From: Blasia pusilla
Lineage: Eukaryota; Marchantiophyta; Marchantiopsida; Blasiales
Direction of reading: 5' to 3'
Assembly (NCBI GenBank): GCA_050084515.1
Contig: CM114271.1
Location: 13,144,001-13,208,000 of the forward strand
DNA length: 64,000 bases
Position numbers and translations under genes: made by a program. Numbering within the stretch: position 1 is the first letter of the stretch; each line of letters begins with the position of its first letter. The notes under the pieces were generated by a model. That model worked only from the letters and a program-made list of their open reading frames with translations, did no database searches and was not told where the DNA came from. Shown in pieces: positions 1 to 11,952 of the stretch.

Positions 1-776
1 TGGCGTCCCCTACCTAGGAGATAGATGGTCCATGTTCGAGAGAGAGAACTCCTTAGTGCCTTTCATGTGTGTGCCTTGACTATGCTCCAAGGTTAAAAAT
101 TTGGATAAAATTCCAAGCCTTCACAAAAGAAAAACAAAAAAGAAAAAACAAAAACCAAATCTCCTGAGTGAGAACCCCAAATCTAGATGTGAAGGTGCCA
201 TGTTGGATGGGATGTCAATTTCACATATGTGGAAGGGGTCCCATAAGCCAGATCGGCTTCCTGTGAACTAAAAATCTACTCTACTCTACTCTCTCTCTCT
301 GTGAAGTTTTTTTTTCTCGATAGATAGCTGAACTTGATAAGTGAAAATATGTTTTGCCACTAGATAACCCTGATACTAAAGGTATTTCAGTTATCTAGGT
401 TAGCATATTGATCTTTCTTGTTCATAGCAAGTATTCCAAGTTTTGTTATTGGAGCATTCACGGACAATATCTGGTGTAATTTGTATATATTTTATTGATC
501 AATATATACTAATATTGACATAGTAAATTATTTCAAATTTTCCAAATATTTTTGGGTGGGGTTAGTGAGTGCCTATAGTCATGACTAAAGCCAGAGAACT
601 CCAACAGATTGTGAAGGAACATTGGCAAGAAGTACAGATGGAAGGTGGAACATCAAGCATATGGCAGTGCAAGAATTATTCATATTCTATAAAAACCTAT
701 CATAGCACGCAGATGATAGAGCATTTTACACGAGAGAGACGAAAGAAAAAGGATGGAAATCAGGACATCCATCATG
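1..776. other. unassigned AT-rich flank
   Basis: No gene is supported here. There is a short CT-rich microsatellite near 272-300. A 75-codon reading frame at 569-796 (+) has a W-Q-C and a later H-S-T segment that faintly recalls a BED zinc finger of hAT transposases, but the second cysteine of such a finger is missing. I do not call it. Confidence 0.4.
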
Positions 777-2275
777 CACAACTCCATTTTTTGTAAAACT
801 TGGCAAGAGTGCTAGATGCATCTTGAAGACCGTGGTGGCCAAATTTCAGCTCAAGATGACAAAGTTGGACAAGATGAAAAATGAAAAAACCTCATTTTGG
901 TAGAAGGTCTAATGATTCGAGTCCAAAAATGAGTTAGAAATTTTTGAGCTTTTGCTCACAACTTCATTTTGCCTGAAACTTGGCAAGAGTGCTAGATGAA
1001 CCTTGGGGATCATGTTGGCCAAATTGCAGCTCAAGATGATGTGAGAAAAGAGAAAGTGACAAAAGTCACTGAAATCTTTACAAAACTTAGAGATACAAAG
1101 TGGCCTAGTCCGTCAATGCGCTCACAAAAGAGCTTCGATGGAACCTGAACATGGAGATAACTCGACATACAAGAATACGCTACTGCTGCGGCTTCCAACT
1201 ATTTCACTAAACGGGAAATTGGGATTTTTTACCTATTTTTCTTCTTTTCTATTAATAGAATTTTTTTTCTGAGGGCTGTGCCCTTAGATCCCCGCACCCT
1301 GATGCAATAAAGGGTGAGATAATCCTAGCAACGCCACTCTATAAACCACCTACGTCATAATACTATGACTCCTTCGACGTCTAAGTCGGAACCATCAATC
1401 TAGGCTTCTCTTCATACAAGGGGGCTGATCAGATTAATGGTGCTAAGAGAAGTGGATATTGAGAATCCGACAGATGAAAAGTTGGACAAGATGAAAAATG
1501 GAAAAACCTTATTTTGATAGAAGGTCGGGTCCAAAAAGGAGTTAGTAATTTTTGAGCTTTTTCTCATAAGCTTATTTTGCCTAAAACTTCGCAAGAGTGC
1601 TAGATGCACCTTGGTGAACATGTTGGCCAAATGACAAAGTTGGACAAGATGAAAAATAAAAAAGTCTTATTTTGGTAGAAGGTCTGATGGTTCGAGTCCA
1701 AAAAGGAGTTAGAAATTTTTGAGCTTTTGCTCACAACTTAAATTTTCCTGAAACTTGGCAAGAGTTCTAGATGCACCTTGGGGACCATGTTGGCCTAATT
1801 GCAGCTCAAGAGGAAAAATTTAGACAAGATGAAAAATGGAAAAACCTTATTTTGGTAGAAGGTCTGATGGTTCAGGTCCAAAAACGAATTAGAAATTTTT
1901 GAGCTTTTTCTCACAACTTCATTTGGCTGAAACTTGGCAAGAGTGGTAGATGCACTATGGAGACCATGTTGGCCAAATTGCAGCTAAAGATGACAAAGTT
2001 GGACAAGATGAAAAATGAAAAATGGAAAAACCTTATTTTGATAGAAGGTCTGATGGTTCAGGTCCAAAAAGGAGTTAGTAATTTTTGAGCATTTTCTCAC
2101 AACTCCATTTTTCCTGAAACTTGGTAAGAGTGCTAGATGCATCTTGAAGATGCTGTTGGCCAAACTTAAGCTCAAGAAGACAAAGTTGGACAAGATGAAA
2201 AATGAAAAAACCTTATTTTGGTAGAAGGTCTGATGGTTCGGGTCCAAAAAGGAGTTAGAAATTTTTGAGCTTTTG
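777..2275. repeat. satellite-like tandem array, unit about 180 bp
   Basis: Units begin with GACAAAGTTGGACAAGATG at about 858, 1633, 1992 and 2179, with variants near 1480 and 1812. Spacing is about 179-187 bp. Each unit carries the same landmarks in order: TTGGTAGAAGGTC, GTCCAAAAAGGAGTTAG, CTTGGCAAGAGTGCTAGATG and TTGGCCAAATTGCAGCTC. A partial unit opens the array at 777, and 1037-1470 is a non-repeat interruption. Units differ by scattered substitutions, so the array is not freshly amplified. Reading frames here on the minus strand are by-products of the repeat. It could be a satellite or a decayed tandem amplification of a transposon segment. Confidence 0.8.
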
Positions 2276-2276
2276 C

Positions 2277-4424
2277 CTACCAATCGCACGCTCCGGCCAC
2301 TTCAGTCGCAACTTCTTGAACCCTATCCAAGTGTGCCTTCAATTCATCTTCTATGACAAATTGCGAGACCGTCTTCTTGTTCACCTTCGAAGGGATCTCT
2401 GGTGTCGGTGTATTGAGGGCTTCTTCCCCTCTTCCATCGTCCTGATTGTCGTGAGGGCTACAATCTTCATGAGGTGGCAACTCCATCTTGTCTTTTACCA
2501 AAATACAAAAAGAAAGCTTATTTAGAAATGATTCCAATAATAGTGATACAATGGCACACGATACATCCGCACATCAATCAAGATTCATCATTTACAAAAT
2601 TTCATAGTAACACATTCATCTTTTTGAACCAAGTCTTTTATTTCTCATGAAAAATATCCAATCCTCAAATGGGTTTACAATCATACTACCACTATTATTG
2701 GCCATAATCCCGAATCTACATCGTCTACACCTAATACTTTCGCATTTGCTCTGATATATGCAATAAGAAACTCTAAGCTTTTGCGATTAGAGGGATTCGG
2801 AGCTAATGCCCACTTTTGAATCCTTTCCAAATAAGTAAATCTCACGTTCGCTTGGGCATTCCCAACAGAGAGGTTGTATGTCACATAGTTCAAATTCTTC
2901 ACAATCATTCCTAGGGCATAGATTTCAGTGGCCTTGCTAAAAGGGAGATTCTGAGGCCGTGTTGTCAACTTTGGTCTATATGCCTAGCATGATTTTTTTA
3001 TTCATGCTGCCACCATCTATGAGGAGACTCCAAGACTTCATCAATCCACATGGCATTCCCCCGATCTCCAACGCCGATGTATGGGCTAGAGTTGGATCCA
3101 AAATGGATGAACATGTTTCTAGCATGGAGGTCGGTATGAAAAATCCCACGCTTGTGGACAAACTCCATGGTACCAAGAAGGACAACCACAAGCTGGTCGA
3201 CATTTGATGCTATTGCGAGACATCTCATCTTTTCCAACTCTCCTAGATTACCCCTCCCCCCGTTCTTCAAGTTATTGCATGCTCGCAACTAACTTCCGAG
3301 GTGTCCACCATTCCAATATGGAAAAATGGCACGCATTGGATCCTCGATCACCCTTCCCATTATGCAAACAATGTGGAAAACTGCTAAACAAGCATAATTG
3401 GTGGAAAACGGCTCTCACACACACATACCACCATGGAGAACGAAATTTGAAATGAGAGAATAAGTGGAGGCTGGTTCTCTTCTCAAGTATATAGGGTATC
3501 TACAAGCAATCCTAACCCTGCCCTTAATCACAGTCTCGAGTTAGACTAACTATGATTAACTAACCCTAGTTGAGATAATCGTGCTTAATTGACTAACCAA
3601 GATTAATCTTCCCTACTTCGTGTGAATACCAAATGTAGCAATTCAGGTGTCTCATGAGCTTGATTGTAACTCAATCTTCAATAAAAAACACCGCGATGTA
3701 AAATACTCCCAAAAAACTCCTCTCGCATCATCGATTGTCTAGATCTTGATAGAGATGAATCCTTATACACCTTCATGCAATAGTATATTTCTTCCCTAAA
3801 GCCATGGGTTCTGTTTATTTTAAAATGGTACACAATTCTGTGTAAACCGGTTCCCACAATATCGCTCAAGTCATGTCTTATTACTACATTCATATCGGAA
3901 ATCAAAGTTGTTGCACATGGAACGGTCAATGTCAACCCCAGAGAAGTACTATGTCCCTTGAAAATACGTTGAGCAGTGCTTAACTCTATACATAATCTTT
4001 CTAGGAGAGCCGACTCTACAACATTCTACTTCTCATCCTTATATGTCTTGAGATCGACATACGCTCTCTCTAGATTAACACCTTGTTGGGCACAAAATTT
4101 AGTCAACCTATCACCCTCCGCGGCATCCACTTCCCAGTCAAATGCATTTGCCACTCTATTGGAAAATCTCTGCAATTCCAAGGTGTAGTTATGTAAACCA
4201 TCCATACCCCTCCAAATGTAGGATCGTCTCTTGTCTAAAAAAAATTGGAAAAACCTGTCCAACCATGCCTCTCTTATGGCCATGTTGAAATCATTCCTTA
4301 GAGTTACTCTTTGCCTCTTGGCCGTGACGTTGGACTCATTTTGGTTCTCTCCTGCTCTCGATGACCCAGCCCCACTAGACATTTCCCTCGGATGAAGAAG
4401 ATAATAATATCTTAAAAAATACAA
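2277..4424 (-). pseudogene. protein-kinase-like gene, broken
   Basis: Read from 4424 leftward, a 132-codon opening segment (4424-4026, serine/glycine-rich start, no known domain) runs in frame through a TAG into a kinase N-lobe-like stretch. That stretch has YYCMKVYK, where the lysine would be the ATP-binding VAIK residue, and a helix-C-like REEFFGSIL (3935-3678). After a gap with stops, 3288-2998 gives FVHKRGIFHTDLHARNMF, which matches the catalytic-loop pattern HxDLxxxN, followed by IGVGDRGNA where DFG is expected. A different frame (2968-2681) supplies FSKATEIYALGMIV, like the helix-F DVYSLG segment, and PNPSNRKS, like the closing dP-x-xR motif. The order of motifs supports a kinase fold. 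The frame changes, stops and altered DFG support loss of function. An 86-codon minus-strand frame at 2537-2277 may be a further exon or chance. The family of the first 130 residues is unknown to me. Confidence 0.6.
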
Positions 4425-4844
4425 GGGAAAGAAATGTACAGGTTGAGATAAGAAAATATTGAGAAGAGAATGTACCAGCGTGTGAATGATGGAAGTTTAG
4501 GGTTGGGCTCTCAAAGGGAATAGGTAGATATGGGCATGTTTAGACAAGGTTACTTGATCACCTCCATATCCCCGATATGCTAAAGAGAACGAATAGAACA
4601 AGAAAAAACACTCGCGTCTATGAATCGTAAATCTCAAAATCACCAAACAAGTTTAGTGAAACAAGAGATTTCCACACTCACAAACACTCACCTAATGTGG
4701 AGTCAATTGGAGTTTATTTAAGATGCAACAAGGAGCACAAATATCCAAGTTGGTCCCAAATAAAATCCAAGTACTCCCAAAAGGCACCCAAGGGATTTCT
4801 CCAAAATTCCTAGTAACCTTGGGGGGCTTTGCGGGCCCTAGAGC
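4425..4844. other. unassigned spacer
   Basis: No coding sequence, RNA gene or repeat is recognised between the kinase-like pseudogene and the GC-rich repeat. Confidence 0.4.
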
Positions 4845-5878
4845 TCTGATACTGGGCGGGGGGGGCTTTGCGGGCTTTGTCGCGGGCCACAAAGCCCGTG
4901 CGCAGGATGTACACGCGCCCTAAAGCCCGCATGCGGGCTAGGCTGAGGCAAAAAATCAGAGGGGCGACGCGATCCAATTTGTCCATGACGCGGGTCCGAC
5001 AGAAAATTGGGGCCGAGCATGATGCGCATTGGCCGGGAAAGGGTGGATTGCTTGGTGTGCACGGGCCTGACTGCAAGCAACGCATGCTCATGGAGCCCGC
5101 ATGGACATTTCCATCCCCGGGACGGACATATTTCCGCGGACTTAGGGTTTGCGGGCTCATGGGGCCGTATGCAGGGGGCGCTCGTGAGCCCTAGAGCTTG
5201 CATACGATTAGGGCGAGGGCCTTGTGGGCCCGCATGCGGGATTTGTTGCGGGCCACAAAGCTCATGAGCGGGATGTACGAGGGTCCTAGAGCCCGCATGC
5301 AGGCTAGGCCGAGGCGACAAATCAGAGGGCGCGACGCGACCCAATTTGTCTACGATGCAGGTCCGACAGAAAATTGGGGGCTGAGCGTGATGCGCACTGG
5401 CTAGGAAAGGGAGGATTGTTCGATGTGCACGGGCCCGACTGCGGGCAACGCGGGCTCATGGAGCCCGTACCCGGGCCCGCACGGACATGTCCGTCCTCGG
5501 GACGGACATATTTCCGCGGACACGGACTTTGTCCGCGTGCAACCTTGGCCATAGGGCGGGCTCGGGATTTGGGAAGGGGTGCGGGCTTAGATTAAGTAAG
5601 GTAGGCAAGGATTGACCCGCAGTTAGCCCGTACCAAATTGTATAGGGCGTAATGAGGCTCGAGCCTGCCCAATTTGGGCCTATCTTGGGCTTAGGCCAGG
5701 CCAGTTCGGGCTACAAAATAGGAAATGGATGCCTAGACTGGGTACGGGCTTATCGAGCCCAGATGTAAGTTATGGGTGGGGCGGGCTTGGGCATCCGTGC
5801 TTGCATGGACATGTTTGTCCTAGGGATAGGCATAAGTCCAGAGACACGAACTTTGTTCATGTGCAACCTTGATGAAGA
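4845..5878. repeat. GC-rich dispersed repeat with internal duplication
   Basis: Base composition rises sharply against the AT-rich surroundings. Two head-to-tail copies of about 350 bp are visible, roughly 4850-5160 and 5205-5520. Each holds GCGGGCCACAAAGC, AGCCCGCATGC, CCGACAGAAAATTGGGG, GCTCATGGAGCCCG and CGGACATATTTCCGCGGAC in that order. Palindromic GCCCGCATGCGGGC-type words recur. The block then decays into GGGCTT-rich text. The end motif TGCAACCTTG appears at 5539 and 5862, and again at 17060 and 58915 next to GGACATGTCC-type words, so this is a dispersed element. The six-frame reading frames here are by-products of the composition. Confidence 0.7.
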
Positions 5879-7761
5879 TGTCAAGTCTTTTGTAGTGAAA
5901 TAGAGAGTATCCAAGCGGTGCTTTGGGGGAGATCTAAGGTCAAGCCCAATAGATCAAGGTTCTCAAGAATCATGCAATTACACATTAAGGAATAGGAGAA
6001 CTCTTAAGTGTAAATTTCCCTTCGTGTGAGCTCATTTGGAGCTTATTTGAGGAATTTCTTATTTGTAGTAAGTTTCTAATGTTGAAAGAATTGACTTTAT
6101 AAATATACAAAGTGACCCTTCACCCACTATTGTAGATTTAAGGTTTAGGAGGTGACTTGTGTCATTGTATAGGTCAGCAAAAATATTGCTTGGGGAGAAA
6201 GAGGGAAATAGGATGTATCTTAAGGAGAGAGAATTTCAGAGCAAAGTTTTGCATAAATTGCATATTCAGAAATATTTTTGGGAAATTCATAAATATGCAG
6301 TCCCAAATTTTCCTAGAGAAATCCTATAATTAACATGAAACCTCTTTTTTTAGCTACATAGAAACCAAAAACCCGAATATTTCATTTCTTTCCAAAAATT
6401 TTAGAAAATTTAAATTCCATACCAAATATTTTGGTAAACCTTGCTTGGGAGCTCATGATTTATTTCTCTATTGAGCCTCCTTTCTATGAGGCAACATGAT
6501 AGTTATGATACTTCTTGCCTAAGGTTTATAAGTAACCTTATCCTTTCACCATGGTTGTTGTGCCCCTACTCCTCTTGAACGTCAATCTCACCTGGTGCAG
6601 AAGCTCACGTTTAATAAGACACACTTACACTGCTAATCTGCACCCAAACACAATCATGTTAGTCTTTTCTGGGCCAATCATCCTTCCAACTCCCGGACTT
6701 CTAAACTCGACCATTCATTAAGGTAAACTCTCCTAGTTCCTCATTTCCCAAGATGGGCAAGTCTTCCTAGACTTGGGTGAGGCTTTCTAGGTAGTCCAAG
6801 CACCTAAAACCACGCTCGAATGTCTAGCGGTCCCAACTGTCCAATGGACCTTGTATGAGTCTCTAACTTAGTTCCAAAAAATGAGTCGTAGGTTGGAATC
6901 CAAGAGGGATTTCTAAAATGCGCTCTTTTGGACTTGGCTAGGGTTCGCACCCCAACATCAACCTCTCGATCCATTCCGTGCCCTCGGTTTTCCCCATGAC
7001 TCCCAAATTGGATTTTAGGTCTCAAGCACCCTTGGAGACCCTTCCCCGTACTAGTTGTTTTGGGATTCTCCGCCCTCCCCATATCTTTGGGACAAGGATT
7101 CTCAAGCCACTCCTTTAATTTGGCCCTCAATCTAGCTCCTCGTTCAATCATTTTCAGGAAGTGTCTTGAACTCTGCCTATGCATTTGTCTATATCTTTGG
7201 TGCATTGGAAGTGGATTTACATAAGCTTTCCAACGCCACCTTATTTGTTCCAAATCCATCTCAGGTCTAGAAGTTATGATCCAAAATATAGTAAAACCCC
7301 AAAATGCTAGTCACGTTCTAAATCCAATTCTTAACCTCATTGGTAACCACTCTTCCTAGGCTTGACTTCTCTCAAGTCTTGGTTCACGTTTGCTTCACGT
7401 TTGCTTATTCGTGAGCATAAATGCGTGAAACTCTCAAGCTTGCTCACATCTCATATCTTATGTCTCCTTCAAGAGATCTCTCCAATGCGCAAACATCCTA
7501 GTGTGAACCCACTAGAGTTCCAATGTTCACTCTTTGCGCATGTTTGGCTATGAGGGTCGTGACAATGGTAGTGAGTTTGGTTTGGAGAGAGAGAGAGAGA
7601 AAGAAAGAAATAGAACTTTGTGTTAGCGAAAGATAAGTTTCTATTTTAATTGGAGATATTTTGGGACCTACTCGTATCTATTTTTGGATCCCATGATTGA
7701 ATATTTTAAGCTTGTGTTTTGTGTGCTTATTATTAACAATGAAATCGATGTGTGCACAACA
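5879..7761 (+). mobile_element. LTR of family beta, split by another LTR
   Basis: The sequence starts TGTCAAGTCTTTTG and ends GATGTGTGCACAACA. It shows the landmark order of the beta LTRs at 25269 and 59186: CTTCGTGTGAGCTCATTTGGAG, a poly-pyrimidine break, a TAGGTCA block, a GAGA tract, GGAGATATTTTGG and a final CACAACA. The alpha solo LTR at 6556-7564 interrupts it. Flanking 5-mers (GAAGA and CTCTA) do not match, so the outer ends or an older rearrangement are uncertain. Homology is by landmarks, not alignment. Confidence 0.5.
6556..7564 (-). mobile_element. solo LTR of family alpha with 5-bp target duplication
   Basis: Read on the minus strand it begins TGTCACGACCCTCATAGCC at 7564 and ends GGGGCACAACA at 6556, with TG...CA ends and 1009 bp. 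It is flanked on both sides by ATGGT (6551-6555 and 7565-7569), an exact target-site duplication. The same LTR in plus orientation lies at 28482-29478. Minus-strand translation inside both copies shares the stretch LEQIR-RWKAY, which only marks homology and is not a gene. No internal retrotransposon region is present, so it is a solo LTR left by LTR-LTR recombination. Confidence 0.9.
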
Positions 7762-8045
7762 CTCTACACACACTTGATAGAGAGTAGAGAATGGGAAATG
7801 TAGAAGGAGGCATGTGGGGAAGTATTAGAGACGATAAAAAATATGCAAACAAAAAAGAACATGATAGAAACTGCGGCATTCAATTCTTATCTCAAAACCT
7901 CTTCCATACGAGGAACCTTCCTCTATAAATAATTGCTATGTGCCCTACAAGATCCTTCATTTAAATTTTTTTGAATGCATTCAGGTTATATTACCAATTA
8001 CCATGCATATGCATAGAATGACTAAAATCTAACTTTATGCATGTT
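7762..8045. other. unassigned spacer
   Basis: No feature is recognised. The text is AT-rich, with a short run of direct TACACACAC-type words next to the LTR end. Confidence 0.3.
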
Positions 8046-9170
8046 TGTTGATACCAAGTGACGCCGAGAAGTTCTTTGCTCTTTTTCCCAAGCTGCAAAC
8101 CTGCAATCACCAAGCAACAATACAGGCAAAACTACAAGCTGCAACACTTGATCACTCAAAATCCCGGCGTGCCACCAAACCTCTCGGAGTTTGGCTCCGA
8201 CTATACCCAACACACTCTCTGATTTCTGATCACAAGGGCTCAGTTCTCCACATTAGGAGCAATCTAGGGAAGCACACTCAGAGTTCAGCCAGCCAATCCT
8301 GATTTCGACGGCGCTTCCGCGTGATTCACTACTAGGCTGAACCAAAGAACCTCCCGCTCTCACTCCAAGTCCAAGACACTCCAATCCAACCGATCATGAG
8401 CTGATAGCAAACTGATCTAGCTTCAAACAACTGTCCAGAAATCTTGCCCAAGCTCGCTCGATCCTACTCGACCTGACCACGTGTTTCACTCCACATCCCG
8501 AGACTGAGCCTCAAGCCTTCAGGTTGTGCGATCCCTCGATTTCATAGCACCCCTTCCTCTTTGCGCATCAACCCTGATCGCTACAGCTCTGATCTCACTG
8601 CCCACGACCCCGCAATGGAAGCGTCTACTTCCCAGCTTTCGAACACATCCAAGAACTCCGAGAACAGCCCTCGTTTCGACCTCGTCTTGCAGTTATACTG
8701 AACTCGACTCCTGTCGGGTTCTTATACTGCCGCGGCGGTTCGGCTCTTTCACGCTCCACGACTAGGACATACTCCCGTACCCGAACTCGCGCCCGGTTCC
8801 GAGTACGTTTGGTACTCACGGAGGTCCACCTGACCTTGGCTGCTCTTCCTCTGCCTTCCCAGTTCTAGCTACCATTGCACACTTTGCGGCGCCGATACAT
8901 TGGGCGGCGGTTTTGGCGGAAGCCCCAATTAGCCCTATGGCAACCCTGTTTATCCCGCCGCTGATTCTCGACTAGTACGGATGCAACCTAGACCTTGTAC
9001 AACTGCAACCTAGACCTTGGCCCATGGTTGACTATGAGTGGCGTCTTTCCTAGTGATCTCGTCATAGCCTGATTCAAGTAAACAACGGTGATCGGCGATA
9101 CCTGGTGGCAGCGTACTTGGGTTCGCGGGTTCAGAATATACTCGACGACATCGAGTCTTGTGTTTAACTT
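8046..9170. other. GC-rich block without a supported gene
   Basis: Composition is higher in GC than both flanks, and edges are sharp. Terminal words TGTTGATACC (8046) and CTCGACGACA (9150) could be LTR-like TG...CA ends, but flanking 5-mers do not match. A direct repeat of TGCAACCTAGACCTT occurs twice near 8985-9020. The word CCTGGTGGCAGCG near 9100 could be a primer-binding site of a retrotransposon. No frame shows a known protein. Confidence 0.3.
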
Positions 9171-10600
9171 AGGGTTTTGGGATTGAGGCCATTTCTTTCT
9201 TTCTTTTAATTGGTTTTATTTTATTTTCTAGATGTTCTAGAGAATTTTAAGAGGGAATCTCATACTATTGTAAACTATTTTGAGATTAGAAATTGCTCCT
9301 CTAGAACCCATACAAAAATGGAAAAGGATCATGCAATCCCTTCTAAGAAGATCCTTTTGATTCGTGGAATGTCACTTTTGCTATCTTATAGAATTTTCCT
9401 AGGATTCGCATTAGAAACAATCCAATGCTATCAGATCTTCTTTTCCGCCATGGTCACTTCCTTCGTAGCATACTGACTCCCACAAGTCAATTTCTTGCTT
9501 TTTTCTATTCCAAAGAACCACCATAACTTTGAATTTTGTAACGACCAAAAATTTATTTTTTTATGCCCAATAAATGCATCTTTATCTCACAAACTATTTC
9601 ATTCGAACATAGGTTGATCGAACTAGGAAAGAGGAGGCATTTGTGACTATCTATATTTAATTTTTTAATTAGGGGACAACATACTAATAGCTACATGATT
9701 ATGGGAAAGAGTATAATGACTACAAGGATCTTTAGGGAATCTATCTTATAATTGGCAACCTTACATGGACAATATGACAAAATAGTAACTAGTTTGTAAT
9801 TTTTTCTTTTAAGTCACACTAGATATTTTGGAAAAGGAAAATGAATTTGAATGGAAGAGGGAAATGAATTCATTAATTAAAATTAATTAACGATGTAGTC
9901 AATATTTGTTGTTTTGGTGGGAGGAGTGGAAGGGGAGGAGGAGGTATTGTAAGCTTTTATAGAAGGGTGGAATTATTTAGGGGAGTGAGATATTATTTTA
10001 ACTTTAATTGAGGAGTGGGGTTAGTATTTAGAAGAAAGAAATGTTATCATTCCTCTAAAATTTGAGAAAGTTGAAATTATCTTTTAAATTTAGAATATGA
10101 TTATTTAAAAAATCATTTTCTGTGACCTAACTTGCATGTAGGTTGCACGTAGAGTCGTGTACGTGACAAAAATTAAACACTCGGTAGTGATCTTAGGAGA
10201 GAGGCTATGAGGTGGGGACTATGTATTTCTCTTCTAGAAGAGGTGGTGGGGGTCATAGGTGTTTCCGGATTGTGGGGAGGATTATTTTTAAAACTGATTA
10301 AAATTAGGGAACCTAGGGACCCCTTATCTTGTCTATAGATTGTTGGAATTTCTCCACAGTTTGGTTGGCTTGGATTTGATGGAGTCAAACGCATTGGCGA
10401 TAAAACTAGGCTTTTGAGCCAAATGCTCCGATAATATAATATCACGTAGATCATGGGCGAAAGCACCGCTGGGTTTAGGAACCCCTCCTCTGGTGTCGAC
10501 ACGTGTAAGGAGGAATTAATAACAAACAAAAAGAAGTACATTTTTCCACGGGCAGGATGGTAGTAAGAATGTCGCGCTCCGGAGCTTGCGCGTAAGGCTG
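9171..10600. other. AT-rich unassigned region
   Basis: No protein family or RNA gene is recognised on either strand. There are poly-pyrimidine tracts at 9195-9235 and short AATTAATT palindromes near 9875-9890. A 122-codon minus-strand frame (10541-10173) has proline/serine-rich text with no motif I know. Confidence 0.3.
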
Positions 10601-11288
10601 TGTATGGTATGGGTCTGCAGTCTCGAGAGTCTGAGCCAGCTGCCGGAATTCGACGAGGTTGCGCTACTCACTACTTTGCCGCTTTTAGTGCGTTGTTCTA
10701 TTCTAACAGACCGCTGAGCTCAATTTTCGGTGTCGAAACCCGTTGGGATCTGGTGCGATCCAGCGGGTGTTACTCCACAGGACTGCAAGGTGCTTCGCGG
10801 GTTCATACATTTGGTGGGCTCAGCTACAATTAGAAGTCCATCGACATATATATAGTCTTGCATGCGACTCAATCTACATTTATAGTCTCGCATCCGTCGA
10901 ATCGACGCAGAAATTCTTGCTTGTGAAGTCTTGGGATCCCGGGGTGGTAGAACTACACGCGTTTGAGACTGAACGCCGAGGTTTTGAGTACGCTTCGTAC
11001 ATTGTTGGACTAGTCGAGTTCGAGAGGCGCGGTTGGGAAGAGAATCGAACGCTACAGCTCGACGATCGAATGTACCAACCAGTCCGACCGGAATCGTGCA
11101 AGAGAGTTGAGTTTTCATTCGAGGTGGGTTCGACTTAATTTAGAGTTTATCAGCGCGTGTTTCCGGTGTCCGGCGAATGATGAGCTCTACTGGAGAAATT
11201 GGAGGGTGTGGATCGCAGAGCTTTTCTTGTGAGCGTAGACGTATACTGATTCGAGTGGAACTGCGAGAGCACTGGGTCACTCTACGGT

Positions 11289-11775
11289 TCTTAGCTAGTT
11301 GATAGTAGCTGACGCTTTAATTGGAGAGACTGTTGACCAAATTTCATCACATGGGAGCTGGCTATTCCTATTTCTTTAGTTGATCGAGTGTCATACTAGA
11401 TCTCTGGGGAAAAAGAAGTTATCGTCACAGTGCAGCCAGTTATCGAAATTTTTTCCGTCATGGTCGTAAGAATGCTGGTAATTAATTGAAGAGACGCCGC
11501 GATGGACTGCCCACATGTTGTTTGGAACTCACAGATGTGCGTGGCTAGTTGATGGTGGCCGAAACTTGAAGTGGAGGGACTGTCGCCCTATTGAGAACAT
11601 GGGAGCTGGCTGTTCCCATTACCTCAGTCGATTTGAAAGTTTTAATCCATCCTATCTCTGGGACGCCAGAGTTTATCATCAGTGTGACTGAAATTTCCGT
11701 CGTTTCATGATCTCAAGAATACTGATGTGAAAGAAGAGACGCTGTGATGAACAGGCCACCCGTAGATTGGAACGC
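11289..11775 (+). repeat. diverged tandem duplication in the PAR1 5' flank
   Basis: Two copies of about 250 bp lie head to tail just upstream of the PAR1 start, roughly 11289-11535 and 11541-11775. Shared landmarks in order are CTAGTTGAT, CATGGGAGCTGGCT, ATCTCTGGG, ATTTCCGTC or TTTTTCCGTC, and GAAGAGACGC. Many substitutions separate the copies, so the duplication is not recent. The copies sit in the likely promoter or 5' untranslated region, but I see no definable regulatory motif. Confidence 0.6.
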
Positions 11776-11952
11776 TCTTTACTTCGATGGCCTTTTACCT
11801 TGAAATATGCTATTCGATGACTCAGAAATTCATGACAGCGCGTGCTGAATTTTCGCCTGCTCCGATGTGCAGTGACTCACGCCAGTAAGGTTTCTTGCTG
11901 GTAGTACGTGGCGCTGCTGGATTTTGTTTAACGACTCAATTCAACCATTAAA

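Noticed and set aside
569-796. 75-codon frame that might be a BED zinc finger
   Set aside because: The second Cys of the finger is absent and no further hAT text follows.
4810-5595. Several overlapping frames of 70-170 codons on both strands
   Set aside because: They come from GC-rich duplicated repeat text, overlap in many frames and show no domain.
6804-7259. 151-codon minus-strand frame
   Set aside because: It lies wholly inside the alpha solo LTR. The matching text in the other alpha copy is broken, so it marks repeat homology, not a gene.
8046-9150. Possible solo LTR with TG...CA ends
   Set aside because: Flanking 5-mers differ (ATGTT against TCGAG) and no second copy is seen in the window.
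10380-10540. Possible minus-strand LTR and primer-binding site (ATCGGAGCATTTGGCTC)
   Set aside because: It resembles a TATCAGAGC-type junction only partly, and no LTR boundary or pol sequence accompanies it.
10720-11138. Two opposed frames of about 130 codons upstream of PAR1
   Set aside because: Neither has a recognisable motif. They overlap almost fully on opposite strands in a GC-richer flank of a real gene.
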